A stretch of 64,000 bases of DNA, taken from NCBI RefSeq assembly GCF_000633595.2, contig NZ_JIBU02000004.1, positions 1 through 64,000 on the forward strand, in the 5' to 3' direction. Shown here in pieces: positions 7,453 through 17,569 of the stretch. The DNA is from Clostridium drakei (GTDB lineage: Bacteria > Bacillota > Clostridia > Clostridiales > Clostridiaceae). Each line of letters begins with the position of its first letter. Position 1 is the stretch's first letter. The notes beneath the pieces are model-generated. The model ran no database searches and was not told where the DNA came from. It saw nothing but the letters and a program-made list of their open reading frames with translations. The translations under genes were made by a program, and so were the position numbers.

Positions 7453-8859
7453 TTATTTTTGTTCTTCAAAATTCATTATACTATGGCTCTTACCATATAT
7501 AAAGTATATTACAAATCCAATTGATACCCAAACTACAAATACTCCTTGTGTGAAATGTGGCAATTTATATATTAAGTATAAGCAGAATACAATTGCAATT
7601 GCGGGAGTAATAGGAACTCCTGGACAACTAAATGGTCTCTTAACATCTGGTCTCTTCTTTCTAAGAACTATAACTGAAGCTGAAACTACACAGAATGCTG
7701 CAAGTGTTCCTATGTTCGTCATTTCTGCAAGTCTTCCTATTTGTAGGAATCCTGAAAGTGCCATTGTTATTACACCAACTAATACTGTACTCTTTACAGG
7801 TGTTCCAAATTTTGGATGAACTTCTGAAAATACTGTTGGTAACAATCCATCTCTTGATAAAGAGAATAGTATACGAGTTGAACCAAATGTCATAACAAGT
7901 AAAACTGAAGATATACCACAAACTGCACCTACTGATACTAAAGCTGAACCCCAATTAATTCCTACCTGTTGAAGAGCATAAGCAACTGGAGCCGCATTAT
8001 TGTGATATTGTTGATAAGGAACCATTCCTGTTAATATAGCTGAAACTATAATATATAATACCGTACATACTAACAATGAAGCTATTATACCTATTGGTAA
8101 GTCTCTTTGAGGGTTTTTAACTTCTTCTGCTGCTGTTGCAACTGCATCAAATCCTACATAAGCAAAGAATATTATTGATGCTCCTGTAAATACACCATTT
8201 ACTCCATATGGGAAGAATGGATGCCAGTTAGCAGGATTAACATGACCTACTCCAACAACTATAAATAATATAACAACTGCCAATTTAATTAAAACAAGTA
8301 TATTATTTAACTTAGTACTTTCACTAACACCTTTAATTAAGAATAACATAATAATACCTAAAATTATGATTGATGGAAGATTTACTATACCTCCATTTTG
8401 TCCTGGTGGATTACAAAGTGCTGCTGGTACAGTTATGCCACCTGCTTTAAGCAATGTAACTATATATCCGGACCATCCAACTGCAACTGCTGCAACTGCA
8501 ACCATGTATTCCAAGATAAGATCCCAACCTATGATCCATGCCCAAATTTCACCTAACCCAACATACCCAAAAGTATACGCACTACCGGCTACGGGTATCA
8601 TAGCTGCAAGTTCTGCATAACATAAAGCTGCAAATGAACAAGCTATTCCAGAAAATACAAATGATAGCACAAGTGCTGGTCCAGCATAATCAGCTGCTGC
8701 AACACCTGTTAAAACAAATATACCTGTACCTATAATTGCACCGATGCCAAGCATTGTAAGTTCGAATGCTCCTAGCACCTTTTTCAGACCTTTTCCTGAC
8801 TCAGATAACATTGCCTCAATAGACTTGGTTCTAAAGATTGATTTGTTGCCACTAGCCAT
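7453..8859 (-). CDS. APC-family amino acid permease (YfnA/CAT type)
   Basis: A 12-helix secondary transporter. The N-terminal membrane helix GIGAIIGTGIFVLTG (about 37-51) is the substrate and sodium-site signature of the APC superfamily, and GFDAVATAAEEVKNP is the loop typical of the cationic amino acid transporter branch. It most resembles B. subtilis YfnA-like proteins; the amino acid carried is not determinable. The longer frame opens with TTG 8880 inside the GAAGGGAG ribosome binding site, so ATG 8857-8859 is chosen (468 aa). Monocistronic; no T-box or riboswitch was recognised upstream. Confidence 0.88.
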   Translation of the reverse strand: MASGNKSIFRTKSIEAMLSESGKGLKKVLGAFELTMLGIGAIIGTGIFVLTGVAAADYAGPALVLSFVFSGIACSFAALCYAELAAMIPVAGSAYTFGYVGLGEIWAWIIGWDLILEYMVAVAAVAVGWSGYIVTLLKAGGITVPAALCNPPGQNGGIVNLPSIIILGIIMLFLIKGVSESTKLNNILVLIKLAVVILFIVVGVGHVNPANWHPFFPYGVNGVFTGASIIFFAYVGFDAVATAAEEVKNPQRDLPIGIIASLLVCTVLYIIVSAILTGMVPYQQYHNNAAPVAYALQQVGINWGSALVSVGAVCGISSVLLVMTFGSTRILFSLSRDGLLPTVFSEVHPKFGTPVKSTVLVGVITMALSGFLQIGRLAEMTNIGTLAAFCVVSASVIVLRKKRPDVKRPFSCPGVPITPAIAIVFCLYLIYKLPHFTQGVFVVWVSIGFVIYFIYGKSHSIMNFEEQK

Positions 8860-9261
8860 TTTCCAAAACACTCCCTTCAAAATAACTAAAATAAGATAAA
8901 ATAATGAATTTTTTAATTAGTGTAATTATAGCACATTTTTATGTAACCCTTTTATTATTCGCAATATTCTGAATTTTACCAATAACAGCATAAAAAAATT
9001 CATGTACCCCTTTAAATTCAATTGTTTCAACTTGTCCAGGTAAACATTTTCATCATGAATATTGAAAAAAAAATATTTTCCAGTTAAATTTTTTTAATTT
9101 TTTTGCATAATTATTGATTTTATATATGCTTATTTATGCCAAGTTTTAAATTATGTTTATTTTCTAATTATTTAAATTATTCTCCTTTACATATTATATT
9201 AACAAAATTCTTTCAAAAAAATTGCACAACTAATACTATAGCTGTGCAAAAATTTCTTTTT
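8860..9261. other. AT-rich intergenic region
   Basis: About 400 bp with no ORF that has a ribosome binding site. It should hold the promoter of the permease gene (minus strand, near 8900-8960) and the terminator of the next gene (9225-9249). No structured RNA was recognised. Confidence 0.5.
9225..9249 (-). terminator. Terminator of the 9262-11328 gene pair
   Basis: Stem TTGCACA/TGTGCAA with a loop of about 10 nt, followed on the minus strand by seven T residues. Confidence 0.78.
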
Positions 9262-10302
9262 TTAAAATAGGGTATTAACTATTTTTCCATCATTTTTTGA
9301 CAATATTCCAAAATTATATATTTCTACCAAAGTACCCTTGTATTCTATTGTTTTACCAGTAGATACTTCCGTTACCAAATTTTTTGATTGATCATTTACA
9401 TATATTTTTCCACTTCGAGTAATATGTATATTGCTTTTTTGTGTAGCTTCAGATAACGGGTATTTTTGATTTTCTGATGTCTTTTTCAAATTTATAACAA
9501 ATATTTTCTTGATTTTTTCATTTTCACCATTTCCAATATATATTCTATCCTCACCATCTATACCTAGTAAATAATGAATTCCATTTTCACCTGTTGCTAC
9601 AGGATTTTTTAATCCAATACCTCTTATCCTATTATTTGTATTGTCTTCATATATTAATCTGTCCTGCTTATTTTCAACAAATATCTTTCCAAGTTTACAG
9701 TTAGGATACTTAGTTTCTTCTGTATTTGTCATTACATTTATACAATATAATCTACTTCTTGCACCTTCTTTTGAAATCTTAACATAAGTTACATTACTAG
9801 CAGTTGACATAGCTATATCAGAAACATCATATTTACTATCTAACAATGATATTTTCAATTCTTTATTTTTTTCATTGCTTAATGCACTTTTTTCATCTTT
9901 CTTAGCATTATAAGATTCAAATTTTAGATAACTAGAATCACCATCATTATACTTTTCTGCTATAAGTATAATATTTTCATTAGGCCACCATTTAAATGCA
10001 GACAATTTAGCATCATCATCAAGTTTTATTTCCTTTTTCTTATTATTTGACGTATCCACTACATTAATTACTCCATCAGTGCAGTAAGCAACATAGTTTC
10101 CATTATAAGAAGCACATATGTCTTTAGCATCATCTGGTATTTTAAAACTAATTTTACTAGACGTTTTTTTAGTTGAATCTATTTTTTTTGCGTTAAAAGT
10201 AGTTTTATCATTTAAATAAAAATTATCTACAAAGAAAAATGCAAAAATTTCTAGCACTATAGGTATCATTGTCCAAGCTAGTATTCTTTTTAATCCCTTC
10301 AT
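9262..10302 (-). CDS. Membrane-anchored propeller-like protein, unknown function
   Basis: 346 aa. One N-terminal membrane segment (about 7-25, IPIVLEIFAFFFVDNFYL) anchors a large extracellular domain rich in short beta strands and Asp/Asn/Lys. Repeated blocks such as AYCTDGVINVVDTSNN and RIYIGNGENEKIKKIFVINL resemble blades of a WD40- or TolB-like propeller, but no exact family was recognised. ATG 10300-10302 is preceded by AGGAG at 8 nt; the TTG one codon earlier is less likely. It is 15 bp downstream of the phosphodiester glycosidase and probably co-transcribed, which suggests a shared role at the cell envelope. Confidence 0.7.
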   Translation of the reverse strand: MKGLKRILAWTMIPIVLEIFAFFFVDNFYLNDKTTFNAKKIDSTKKTSSKISFKIPDDAKDICASYNGNYVAYCTDGVINVVDTSNNKKKEIKLDDDAKLSAFKWWPNENIILIAEKYNDGDSSYLKFESYNAKKDEKSALSNEKNKELKISLLDSKYDVSDIAMSTASNVTYVKISKEGARSRLYCINVMTNTEETKYPNCKLGKIFVENKQDRLIYEDNTNNRIRGIGLKNPVATGENGIHYLLGIDGEDRIYIGNGENEKIKKIFVINLKKTSENQKYPLSEATQKSNIHITRSGKIYVNDQSKNLVTEVSTGKTIEYKGTLVEIYNFGILSKNDGKIVNTLF

Positions 10303-10317
10303 CAATTAAACTCCTCT

Positions 10318-11328
10318 CTACTGCTTTACGTATACTGCCGTGGCTACAGTTCTTTCGCCATTCCAATCGCAAGGATCATTAATAACTTCTCCACTAAAAT
10401 ACATAGTAGAAGAGGATCCTCCATCAAGACTACTTGCATTTAAGGCACCTCTTTGAAGAAGTATATTTTGAACTTCTTTTAATGATGCACCTGCCTTTAA
10501 TCCTTTTCTTCCATCAACAACCAACATTATAATAGTACCATCTGATTTTTGTCCTATAGCAGTTCTAGGATTTAGTCCTTCTTCAGCTAAAGAAACAGGT
10601 TTTCCATTTATAATTAAACTATTCCTAAAAGATATAGCTTCAGTAACATTCTCTTTCAATAATTCACTTACAGTATGATCTCCTACTATCAATTTTCCAT
10701 CCTTGGTGAAGGCTGTAACATTTACTGCCTCATTGTTTTTAACATCACTATAAACAATTTTCCCATTGGATATAACTATTCCTTGGGGATAAGCTCCAGT
10801 TCCAGTCCAAAGCTTTCCATTTGAAGATTTATCAGTAAATCCTCCTCCATTAACAGCAGCTACTGCTCCATTTTGTTCTGCTATTTCACTTGTTTTTTGT
10901 CCTACTTCCTTTAATTTATTTGTGTATCCAATCTTCATTCTTGTAGGATTTTTTACTTCAAGTATATATGCATGAAATTTAGTATCATCTATTTCATATC
11001 TATCTATTCCACTATCATTAGAGTAGTTTACACTAACACCACCTAAATTCTCAGACTCACTTGCTGAAATTCCACCACTTTTGTTATCATTTAATATTTC
11101 ATTTATCTTATCCTTTGACAAAAATGTTGTGGCAAAATATTGATGAGTAAAAGTAGCCATAGCTGTACCTACAAATTTAGTTCTAACATTCTTAAAAGGG
11201 CCATAGAATATTAACAGTGGTGTAGCTATAATTACTACTATTAACTCATAAATTATAAAGCATATAAGTCTTTTTAAAGATAATTTTTTTCTTTTTACTT
11301 TTTTCCTTACCGTTCTATTTTTTTGCAT
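10318..11328 (-). CDS. Phosphodiester glycosidase family protein (NAGPA domain)
   Basis: 336 aa. N-terminal basic segment and one membrane helix (about 20-45), then an extracellular NAGPA/DUF2233 domain. Recognisable core motifs are NGGGFTD, GIVISNGKIVY, NPRTAIGQ, VVDGRKG and SSLDGGSSSTMYF, ending GERTVATAVYV. Family members cleave sugar phosphodiesters such as GlcNAc-1-phosphate linkages and are often found with exopolysaccharide or teichoic-acid genes. TTG 11340 lies in the GGAGGT ribosome binding site, so ATG 11326-11328 is used. First gene of a two-gene unit with the propeller-like protein; the substrate is unknown. Confidence 0.87.
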   Translation of the reverse strand: MQKNRTVRKKVKRKKLSLKRLICFIIYELIVVIIATPLLIFYGPFKNVRTKFVGTAMATFTHQYFATTFLSKDKINEILNDNKSGGISASESENLGGVSVNYSNDSGIDRYEIDDTKFHAYILEVKNPTRMKIGYTNKLKEVGQKTSEIAEQNGAVAAVNGGGFTDKSSNGKLWTGTGAYPQGIVISNGKIVYSDVKNNEAVNVTAFTKDGKLIVGDHTVSELLKENVTEAISFRNSLIINGKPVSLAEEGLNPRTAIGQKSDGTIIMLVVDGRKGLKAGASLKEVQNILLQRGALNASSLDGGSSSTMYFSGEVINDPCDWNGERTVATAVYVKQ

Positions 11329-11506
11329 ACTTACCTCCAAACAATTTAAACATTTCAGTTCTAATACAAAAATAAATACATATCACATTTTACTATTAAA
11401 TTAAAATTATTTCTACCACCTTTTAACATTACATAAGTCTATACTATTTTTCTTTAATTATAACCATACACCATTTTATTATAAGATATAATTGTGTCTA
11501 AATTAT

Positions 11507-11558
11507 AAATAAAAAAAATTTAAGGCACAATTTCATATAGAAACTTAACCTTAAATTT
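11507..11558 (-). terminator. Terminator of the pur operon
   Basis: Stem AAATTTAAGG/CCTTAAATTT with a 23-nt loop, followed on the minus strand by a run of eight T. It lies 64 bp after the purD stop. Confidence 0.8.
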
Positions 11559-11605
11559 TTAAATTGTCTTCTGAAAAAATTGTATCACATTATGCTTAAA
11601 TTACT
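11559..11605. repeat. Fragment of the intergenic repeat end
   Basis: The stretch ending GTATCACATTATGCTTA (about 11574-11600) aligns closely with the right end of copy A (5123-5150, ending GTGTCGCATTATGCTTA). It looks like a solitary end left between purD and its terminator. Confidence 0.45.
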
Positions 11606-11621
11606 ATGTAAAATCTTCTTC

Positions 11622-12869
11622 CTACTTTGCTCTTCCTATATCATTTCTGTAATATATACCTTCAAATTCTATTTTATTCAAATCCTCATATGCAGCGTTT
11701 ATAGCCTCATCTAATGTACTTCCTAATGATTGTGTACATAAAACTCTTCCACCGCTTGTTTTAAGCTTGTTATCTTCATACTTAGCTCCAGCTACAAAAA
11801 CTCTTTTAGCTTTATCTGTACCTTTAATTTCAAATCCAACTTCATATTTAGCTGGATATCCCTTAGAAACAGCAGCCACGCAGCAAGAAGCTCCACTATA
11901 CCATTTAATATCGAAATCTGAAAGTTTTTTATCTAAAGCTGCCTCTATAAGTTCTAATAAGTCACTTTCCATTATAGGAAGTACAGCTTGAGTTTCAGGA
12001 TCACCTAGTCTTACATTATACTCTAAAAGATAAGGTCCTTTTTTAGTTATCATTATTCCAAAAAAGATTATACCTGTATAATCAAACTTTTCTTCTTTAA
12101 TACCTTTTAGTGTAGGTTCTACTACTTCTTTTTCAAAAGCTTTAAGAACTTCTTCATTACAGTAAGGATTAGGCGCTATAGCTCCCATTCCACCTGTATT
12201 TGGACCTTTTCCACCATCATATATTTGTTTATGATCTTTAGCCGATATAAAAGGGATTATAGTTTCTCCATCAGTTATAGAAAGTATGGATGCTTCAGGT
12301 CCCTCTAAAAATTCTTCTATTACTACTTTTTTTCCTGAGCCCTTAAAAATATCATTAACCATGAAGTCTTTTATAGTCTCTTCTGCCATCTTATATTCTT
12401 CACAAATTACTACGCCTTTTCCTGCAGCTAAGCCATCTGCTTTTATAACTATTGGATATGCACATGTTTTTAAGTATTTCATAGCCTCATGTTCATCTTC
12501 AAAGACTTCATATTCCGCAGTTTTAACACCATACTTTTTCATAAATTCTTTTGAAAAAGCCTTACTACCTTCAAGCTTTGCAGCTTCTTTAGAAGGTCCA
12601 AAAACCTTTAATCCCTGACTTTTAAATAAATCCACAATACCTTCTGTAAGAGGAACTTCTGGTCCAACTACAGTAAGATATATTCCGTTATCTTTCGCAA
12701 ATTTAGCCAACTCTTCATTACTCTTCAAATTTACATTTTCACATTTATCTTCTACTGCCGTACCACCATTTCCAGGTGCACAATAAACTTTTTCCACTTT
12801 AGAATTTTGAGCTATCTTCCAAGCAATAGCATGCTCACGACCACCCGAACCAATTACTAATATCTTCAT
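11622..12869 (-). CDS. purD: Phosphoribosylamine-glycine ligase (GARS)
   Basis: PurD ligates glycine to phosphoribosylamine with ATP, step 2 of IMP synthesis. The ATP-grasp layout is complete: N-terminal GSGGREHAIAWK (7-18), PEVPLTEGIVD, ATP-binding KADGLAAGKGVV, the GGMGAIAPNP motif and YNVRLGDPETQ with metal-binding residues. Length 415 aa is standard. ATG follows GGAGG. Last gene of purE-C-F-M-N-H-D, 30 bp after purH, then a strong terminator. Confidence 0.97.
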   Translation of the reverse strand: MKILVIGSGGREHAIAWKIAQNSKVEKVYCAPGNGGTAVEDKCENVNLKSNEELAKFAKDNGIYLTVVGPEVPLTEGIVDLFKSQGLKVFGPSKEAAKLEGSKAFSKEFMKKYGVKTAEYEVFEDEHEAMKYLKTCAYPIVIKADGLAAGKGVVICEEYKMAEETIKDFMVNDIFKGSGKKVVIEEFLEGPEASILSITDGETIIPFISAKDHKQIYDGGKGPNTGGMGAIAPNPYCNEEVLKAFEKEVVEPTLKGIKEEKFDYTGIIFFGIMITKKGPYLLEYNVRLGDPETQAVLPIMESDLLELIEAALDKKLSDFDIKWYSGASCCVAAVSKGYPAKYEVGFEIKGTDKAKRVFVAGAKYEDNKLKTSGGRVLCTQSLGSTLDEAINAAYEDLNKIEFEGIYYRNDIGRAK

Positions 12870-12899
12870 GATTTATTCCTCCAAAACTATTCACTATAA

Positions 12900-14402
12900 T
12901 TAATGCTTAAAGTGTCTTACCCCTGTAAATACCATAGCTATTTCATTTTTATTACAGCCTTCTATAGACAAGTCATCCTTTAAAGAACCACCTGGTTGAA
13001 TTATAGCTTTTATTCCGTATTTTGCAGCTTCTTCAACTATATCTCCAAATGGGAAAAATGCATCTGAAGCAAGAACAACTCCGTCTCCAGCTCTCTTTAA
13101 AGCGTCACAAGCTGGCCAAATTCTATTAACCTGTCCGCCGCCTATTCCTTTTGCAGCACCATCTTTAACTACAACAATAGCATTGGATTTAACATATTTA
13201 CATACTTTCATTCCAAACATTAAGTCCTTCATTTCCGAATCTGTTGGAGCTTTTTCTGTTACTACCTTTACTTCATCTACTAATTTATCATCAGATGATT
13301 GAACTAAGATTCCTCCGTCTACCTTTGCAAATTCAACTTTGCTTTGAGGTTTCATATCGCTCTTTATAATTCTTAAATTCTTTTTAGTTTTTAGAACTTC
13401 TAAAGCATCCTCATCAAATTCAGGAGCAATAACTATTTCAAGGAATATTTTTACTAATTCTTCTGCTGTTTTCTTATCTAAAGTTCTATTAACTGCCACA
13501 ATTCCTCCAAATATTGAAGTATCATCACATTCAAAAGTCTTCATATAAGCATCATATACATTATCTGCTATAGCTGCACCACAAGGTGTATTATGTTTTA
13601 CAGCACAACATGCTATTTCTTCAAATTCATTTACTACTTTCCATGCTATATCCATATCTTTTATATTATTGTAAGATAATTCTTTTCCATTTAATTGTAC
13701 AAAATCCTTCATAGAGCCTTTTTCTGCAGTAGAAGTGTAATATGCTGCACTTTGATGTGGATTTTCTCCATATCTTAAATTCATAGATTTTTTATATGAA
13801 ACTGACAAATATTCAGGATATTCTTCTTCTGCTAGCAAAAAGTTACTTATAGCTCCATCATAAGCAGACATAAGATTAAATACTTTTCCAGCAAGCTTCT
13901 TCTTTGTATTAAAATCTACATCGCCATTTTCTTCTATTTGTTTCATAACATTTGCATAATCATTAACATCTGTTAATACTATAACATCTTGAAAATTTTT
14001 AGCAGCAGCTCTTATCATAGTAGGTCCGCCGATATCTATAAATTCAACTTTTTCTTGGAATTCTAGATCTTCCTTTACTTTATCGAAGAAAGGATATAAG
14101 TTTACAACCACCATATCAATTGGTTTTATTCCCTTTTTCTCTATAGTTGCCATATGTTCTTTATTATCTCTTATAGCTAAAATTCCACCATGAATAAATG
14201 GATGTAGAGTTTTTACTCTTCCATCTAATATTTCTTCAAATCCAGTTACATCTGAAACTTCTGTTACAGGTATATTGTTTTCCTTTAAATGTTTGTATGT
14301 ACCACCAGTAGAAAGTATTTCAACCTCTCTACTAACTAAAAATTTAGCTAAATCTAATACACCTTCCTTGTTAAAAACACTTATCAAAGCACGCTTTAAC
14401 AT
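12900..14402 (-). CDS. purH: AICAR formyltransferase / IMP cyclohydrolase
   Basis: The bifunctional enzyme of the last two steps to IMP. The N-terminal cyclohydrolase domain has the MGS fold with [13 protein letters not shown] and STGGTYKHL; the C-terminal transformylase shows [18 protein letters not shown] and the catalytic Lys-His pair in that motif, then [10 protein letters not shown] near the end. TTG 14417 is within GGAGGT, so ATG 14400-14402 is the start (500 aa, normal for the family). It lies 24 bp after purN. Confidence 0.97.
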   Translation of the reverse strand: MLKRALISVFNKEGVLDLAKFLVSREVEILSTGGTYKHLKENNIPVTEVSDVTGFEEILDGRVKTLHPFIHGGILAIRDNKEHMATIEKKGIKPIDMVVVNLYPFFDKVKEDLEFQEKVEFIDIGGPTMIRAAAKNFQDVIVLTDVNDYANVMKQIEENGDVDFNTKKKLAGKVFNLMSAYDGAISNFLLAEEEYPEYLSVSYKKSMNLRYGENPHQSAAYYTSTAEKGSMKDFVQLNGKELSYNNIKDMDIAWKVVNEFEEIACCAVKHNTPCGAAIADNVYDAYMKTFECDDTSIFGGIVAVNRTLDKKTAEELVKIFLEIVIAPEFDEDALEVLKTKKNLRIIKSDMKPQSKVEFAKVDGGILVQSSDDKLVDEVKVVTEKAPTDSEMKDLMFGMKVCKYVKSNAIVVVKDGAAKGIGGGQVNRIWPACDALKRAGDGVVLASDAFFPFGDIVEEAAKYGIKAIIQPGGSLKDDLSIEGCNKNEIAMVFTGVRHFKH

Positions 14403-14426
14403 TATATATACCTCCAATTTAAATTA

Positions 14427-15038
14427 TTATTTTATTGTAACTATTCTTCCATTTACTTTAACTTTACCTTCAGAAATAAGTTTTACTGCCTCTGGAAGAG
14501 CTTTATGTTCCTCGGCTAAAATTCTTTTTTGTAATTCTTCTGCACTATCTTCTGCATATACAGGCACAGTTTTTTGCAACATTATTGGACCGCTGTCTGT
14601 TCCATTATCCACAAAATGTACTGTACAACCTGATACTTTTACACCATATTCTAAGGCACACTCATGAACTTTCATTCCATACATACCATTTCCACAAAAT
14701 GCTGGTATTAATGAAGGATGTATGTTTATTATTCTGTTTTCAAATTTTTCTATAAGCTCACCTTTAAGTATAGATAACCATCCTGCACAAACTATTAAAT
14801 CTACTTTTCCATAAAGTAATTTAAGTATTTCATCAGAAACATTACCTTTGTATATTTTTCTTTCAATTACATAAGCATTTATATTATTGTTTTTTGCTCT
14901 TTCCAGAGCATATACACCATCTCTATCACTTACAACTGCTTCAATACTACAATTTGTTAAGTATCCAGTGTTTACTGCATCTATAATTGATTGGAGATCT
15001 GTACCACCACCAGATACAAGTACTCCTATTTTAAACAT
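14427..15038 (-). CDS. purN: GAR formyltransferase
   Basis: Transfers formyl from 10-formyl-THF to glycinamide ribonucleotide. The VLVSGGGTDLQ phosphate loop is at 6-16, and the catalytic Asn-His-Asp set is visible as INIHPSLIPAF (Asn and His) and VDNGTDSGPI (Asp). Length 203 aa is typical. The start overlaps the 3' end of purM by 13 bp, indicating translational coupling. Confidence 0.96.
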   Translation of the reverse strand: MFKIGVLVSGGGTDLQSIIDAVNTGYLTNCSIEAVVSDRDGVYALERAKNNNINAYVIERKIYKGNVSDEILKLLYGKVDLIVCAGWLSILKGELIEKFENRIINIHPSLIPAFCGNGMYGMKVHECALEYGVKVSGCTVHFVDNGTDSGPIMLQKTVPVYAEDSAEELQKRILAEEHKALPEAVKLISEGKVKVNGRIVTIK

Positions 15039-16021
15039 ACTTTTTTATCTCCCTTTTCAACATATCCAATTTTATATGCTTTTTCGCCCATAGTATCTAG
15101 TTCTTTGATAATTCCTTCTACATCTTCGTTCTTTACACATAAAACAAAACCAATACCCATGTTATAAGTATTAAACATATGGTCTTCATCTACGCCTAGC
15201 TCTATTATGTGTTTAAATATTTCAGGTACTTCAAAGCTGTTTTTATCTATAACAGATGTAAAGTCTTCTTTAAACATTCTTGGTATGTTTTCATAAAAAC
15301 CGCCGCCTGTAATATGAGCCATTCCTCTTATGTCGAATTTATCCATAAGCTTTAATATAGGTTTAACATATATTTTAGTAGGTGTTAATAATACATCACC
15401 TATTTTCTTGCCATTAAAATCTTCATCATAGTTTTCAATAAGTTTTCTGATTAATGAATATCCATTACTGTGAGGACCACTTGAAGCTATACCTATTAAG
15501 GCATCTCCATCCTGTATTTTACTTCCATCTATTACATCATCTTTTTCAACTATACCTACAGCAAATCCAGCCATATCATATTCTCCATCTGGATAAAAGC
15601 CTGGCATTTCTGCAGTTTCGCCGCCTATTAAAGCACAGCCACCTTGAATACATCCATCTGATACACCCTTAACCAAATCTGCAGCAACATTTGCTTCTAA
15701 TTTTCCACAAGCTATATAATCAAGGAAAAATATAGGCTTTGCACCATGACACAATATATCATTTACGCACATAGCCACACAGTCAATTCCTACAGTATCA
15801 TATTTTTTACTTTTGAATGCTAATTCAAGCTTTGTTCCAACACCATCTGTTCCTGAAACAAGAATAGGATTTTTATACTTTCCAATTTCAAACATACCTG
15901 CAAAACTTCCAAGATTATTTAATACACCTGGTATAAAAGTTTTTGCTGCATGATCCTTAATAAGCTTTACTGATTCATATCCTTCTTCTATATTAACACC
16001 TGAATCTTTATATGTTATCAT
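15026..16021 (-). CDS. purM: AIR synthase
   Basis: Phosphoribosylformylglycinamidine cyclo-ligase makes AIR with ATP. Hallmarks are the glycine-rich SGTDGVGTKLELA motif, DCVAMCVNDI, GGETAEMPGFY and ITGGGFYENIPR. TTG 16036 is in the GAGGGG binding site; ATG 16019-16021 gives 331 aa, near the usual length. It sits 61 bp after purF and overlaps purN. The preceding step enzyme, PurL, is not encoded anywhere in this window. Confidence 0.96.
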   Translation of the reverse strand: MITYKDSGVNIEEGYESVKLIKDHAAKTFIPGVLNNLGSFAGMFEIGKYKNPILVSGTDGVGTKLELAFKSKKYDTVGIDCVAMCVNDILCHGAKPIFFLDYIACGKLEANVAADLVKGVSDGCIQGGCALIGGETAEMPGFYPDGEYDMAGFAVGIVEKDDVIDGSKIQDGDALIGIASSGPHSNGYSLIRKLIENYDEDFNGKKIGDVLLTPTKIYVKPILKLMDKFDIRGMAHITGGGFYENIPRMFKEDFTSVIDKNSFEVPEIFKHIIELGVDEDHMFNTYNMGIGFVLCVKNEDVEGIIKELDTMGEKAYKIGYVEKGDKKVCLK

Positions 16022-16081
16022 AACTGCACCCCTCAAAATTTTATTTAATTCAAGAATGGAGATACCATAAGTATCTCCTAT

Positions 16082-17521
16082 TTATTCTAAATGATCCTTA
16101 GCCTGTTCCATAGGAGCTGATACTGGATAAACTCCGCTAAAGCATCCAAGACAAAAACCTTTATTTATGTCTAAAGCCTCTAAAAGCCCTGGAATACTTA
16201 CATATCCTAAACTATCTGAACCTATTTCCTGTCTTATTTCTTCTAATTCAGCATGAGCTCCTATTAGCTCACTTCTATAAGGAGTATCTATTCCAAAATA
16301 ACAAGGATATTTTACTACAGGTGATGAAACTCTAAAATGAACTTCCTTAGCTCCAGCCTTTCTCAAAGCTTCTACTAATTTTCTACTTGTAGTACCCCTT
16401 ACTATGGAATCATCGACAATTATAACTCTTTTTCCTTCTACATTTACCTTTAAAGGATTAAGTTTAACTGAAACTGCTCTTTCTCTTAATTCTTGTGAAG
16501 GAGTTATAAATGTTCTTCCTACATACTTATTTTTTATAAATCCTGTTCCATAAGGTATTCCTGAAGCTTCTGCATATCCTACAGCTGCTGGTATGCCAGA
16601 ATCAGGTACTCCTATAACTATATCCGCTTCTGCTGGACATTCTTCATATAGTTTTTTGCCTGTTTTCACTCTTGAACTATAAACATTTATACCATCTATA
16701 GTACTATCTGGCCTTGCAAAATATATATACTCAAAACAACAAGTTTCACACTTTGTTTTTTCTGCAAAATTTATAGATCTGATTCCTTCTTTATCTATAA
16801 TTACAATTTCTCCAGGTTCTACATCTCTTATAAATTCTGCTCCTACAGAATCAAGTGCACAGCTTTCAGAGCACAATATATAACTATCATTTATCTTACC
16901 TATGCAAAGTGGTCTTATACCATTTGGATCACGTACTCCTATAAGTTTATCTTGAGTTAAAAGCACAATTGCATAAGATCCTTTTACTGCCTGAATAGCA
17001 TTAACTACTGCTGTTTCTATACCTTTTTTTGCACCCTTAGCTATTAAATTTAGGATTACTTCTGTATCAATAGAAGTTTGGAAAACAGATCCTCCCTCTT
17101 CTAAAAGTTCTCTTATAACATCTGTATTAACTAAATTTCCATTGTGAGCAATTGCAAGGGAACCTAGTTTATATCTTACAACTAGAGGCTGCGCATTGTT
17201 TGCATTGCTTGAACCAGTAGTAGAATATCTAACATGACCTATTGCGCTTATTCCTTTTAAATCCTTTATTATATCTTGATCAAATACATCTGAAACAAGG
17301 CCCATATCTTTATAACATTTTAATTCTTTACCGTCTGATGTAGCTATTCCAGCACTCTCTTGTCCTCTATGTTGAAGTGCATAAAGTCCATAGTAAGTTA
17401 TAGATGCTACATCTAAATTATCTGGTGAAAAAATACCAAAAACACCACATTCATCTTTGAATTTATCTTCTTCTAAATCAAATACTAAAGACTTATTCAT
17501 ACATTCTTTTAAATTGCACAT
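16082..17521 (-). CDS. purF: Amidophosphoribosyltransferase
   Basis: Commits PRPP to purine synthesis using glutamine. The N-terminal Ntn glutaminase begins at Cys in DECGVFGIF after a propeptide of about 24 residues, which is expected to be removed. The PRPP loop VIIVDDSIVRGTT lies near 365-377. Cys residues around CETCCFEYIYFARPDS, PCYFG and CLGCFSG match the Fe-S cluster type seen in B. subtilis PurF, whose cluster makes the enzyme oxygen-labile. Start ATG 17521 follows AGAGGGG. It is third in the operon. Confidence 0.97.
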   Translation of the reverse strand: MCNLKECMNKSLVFDLEEDKFKDECGVFGIFSPDNLDVASITYYGLYALQHRGQESAGIATSDGKELKCYKDMGLVSDVFDQDIIKDLKGISAIGHVRYSTTGSSNANNAQPLVVRYKLGSLAIAHNGNLVNTDVIRELLEEGGSVFQTSIDTEVILNLIAKGAKKGIETAVVNAIQAVKGSYAIVLLTQDKLIGVRDPNGIRPLCIGKINDSYILCSESCALDSVGAEFIRDVEPGEIVIIDKEGIRSINFAEKTKCETCCFEYIYFARPDSTIDGINVYSSRVKTGKKLYEECPAEADIVIGVPDSGIPAAVGYAEASGIPYGTGFIKNKYVGRTFITPSQELRERAVSVKLNPLKVNVEGKRVIIVDDSIVRGTTSRKLVEALRKAGAKEVHFRVSSPVVKYPCYFGIDTPYRSELIGAHAELEEIRQEIGSDSLGYVSIPGLLEALDINKGFCLGCFSGVYPVSAPMEQAKDHLE

Positions 17522-17569
17522 TATAAGATTCCCCTCTTTTTAATTTTTAAATAGTACTATATAAATGTA

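Noticed and set aside
7661-7954. 97-codon minus-strand frame within the permease gene
   Set aside because: Out-of-frame shadow of the permease with atypical Cys/Ser/Trp-rich composition.
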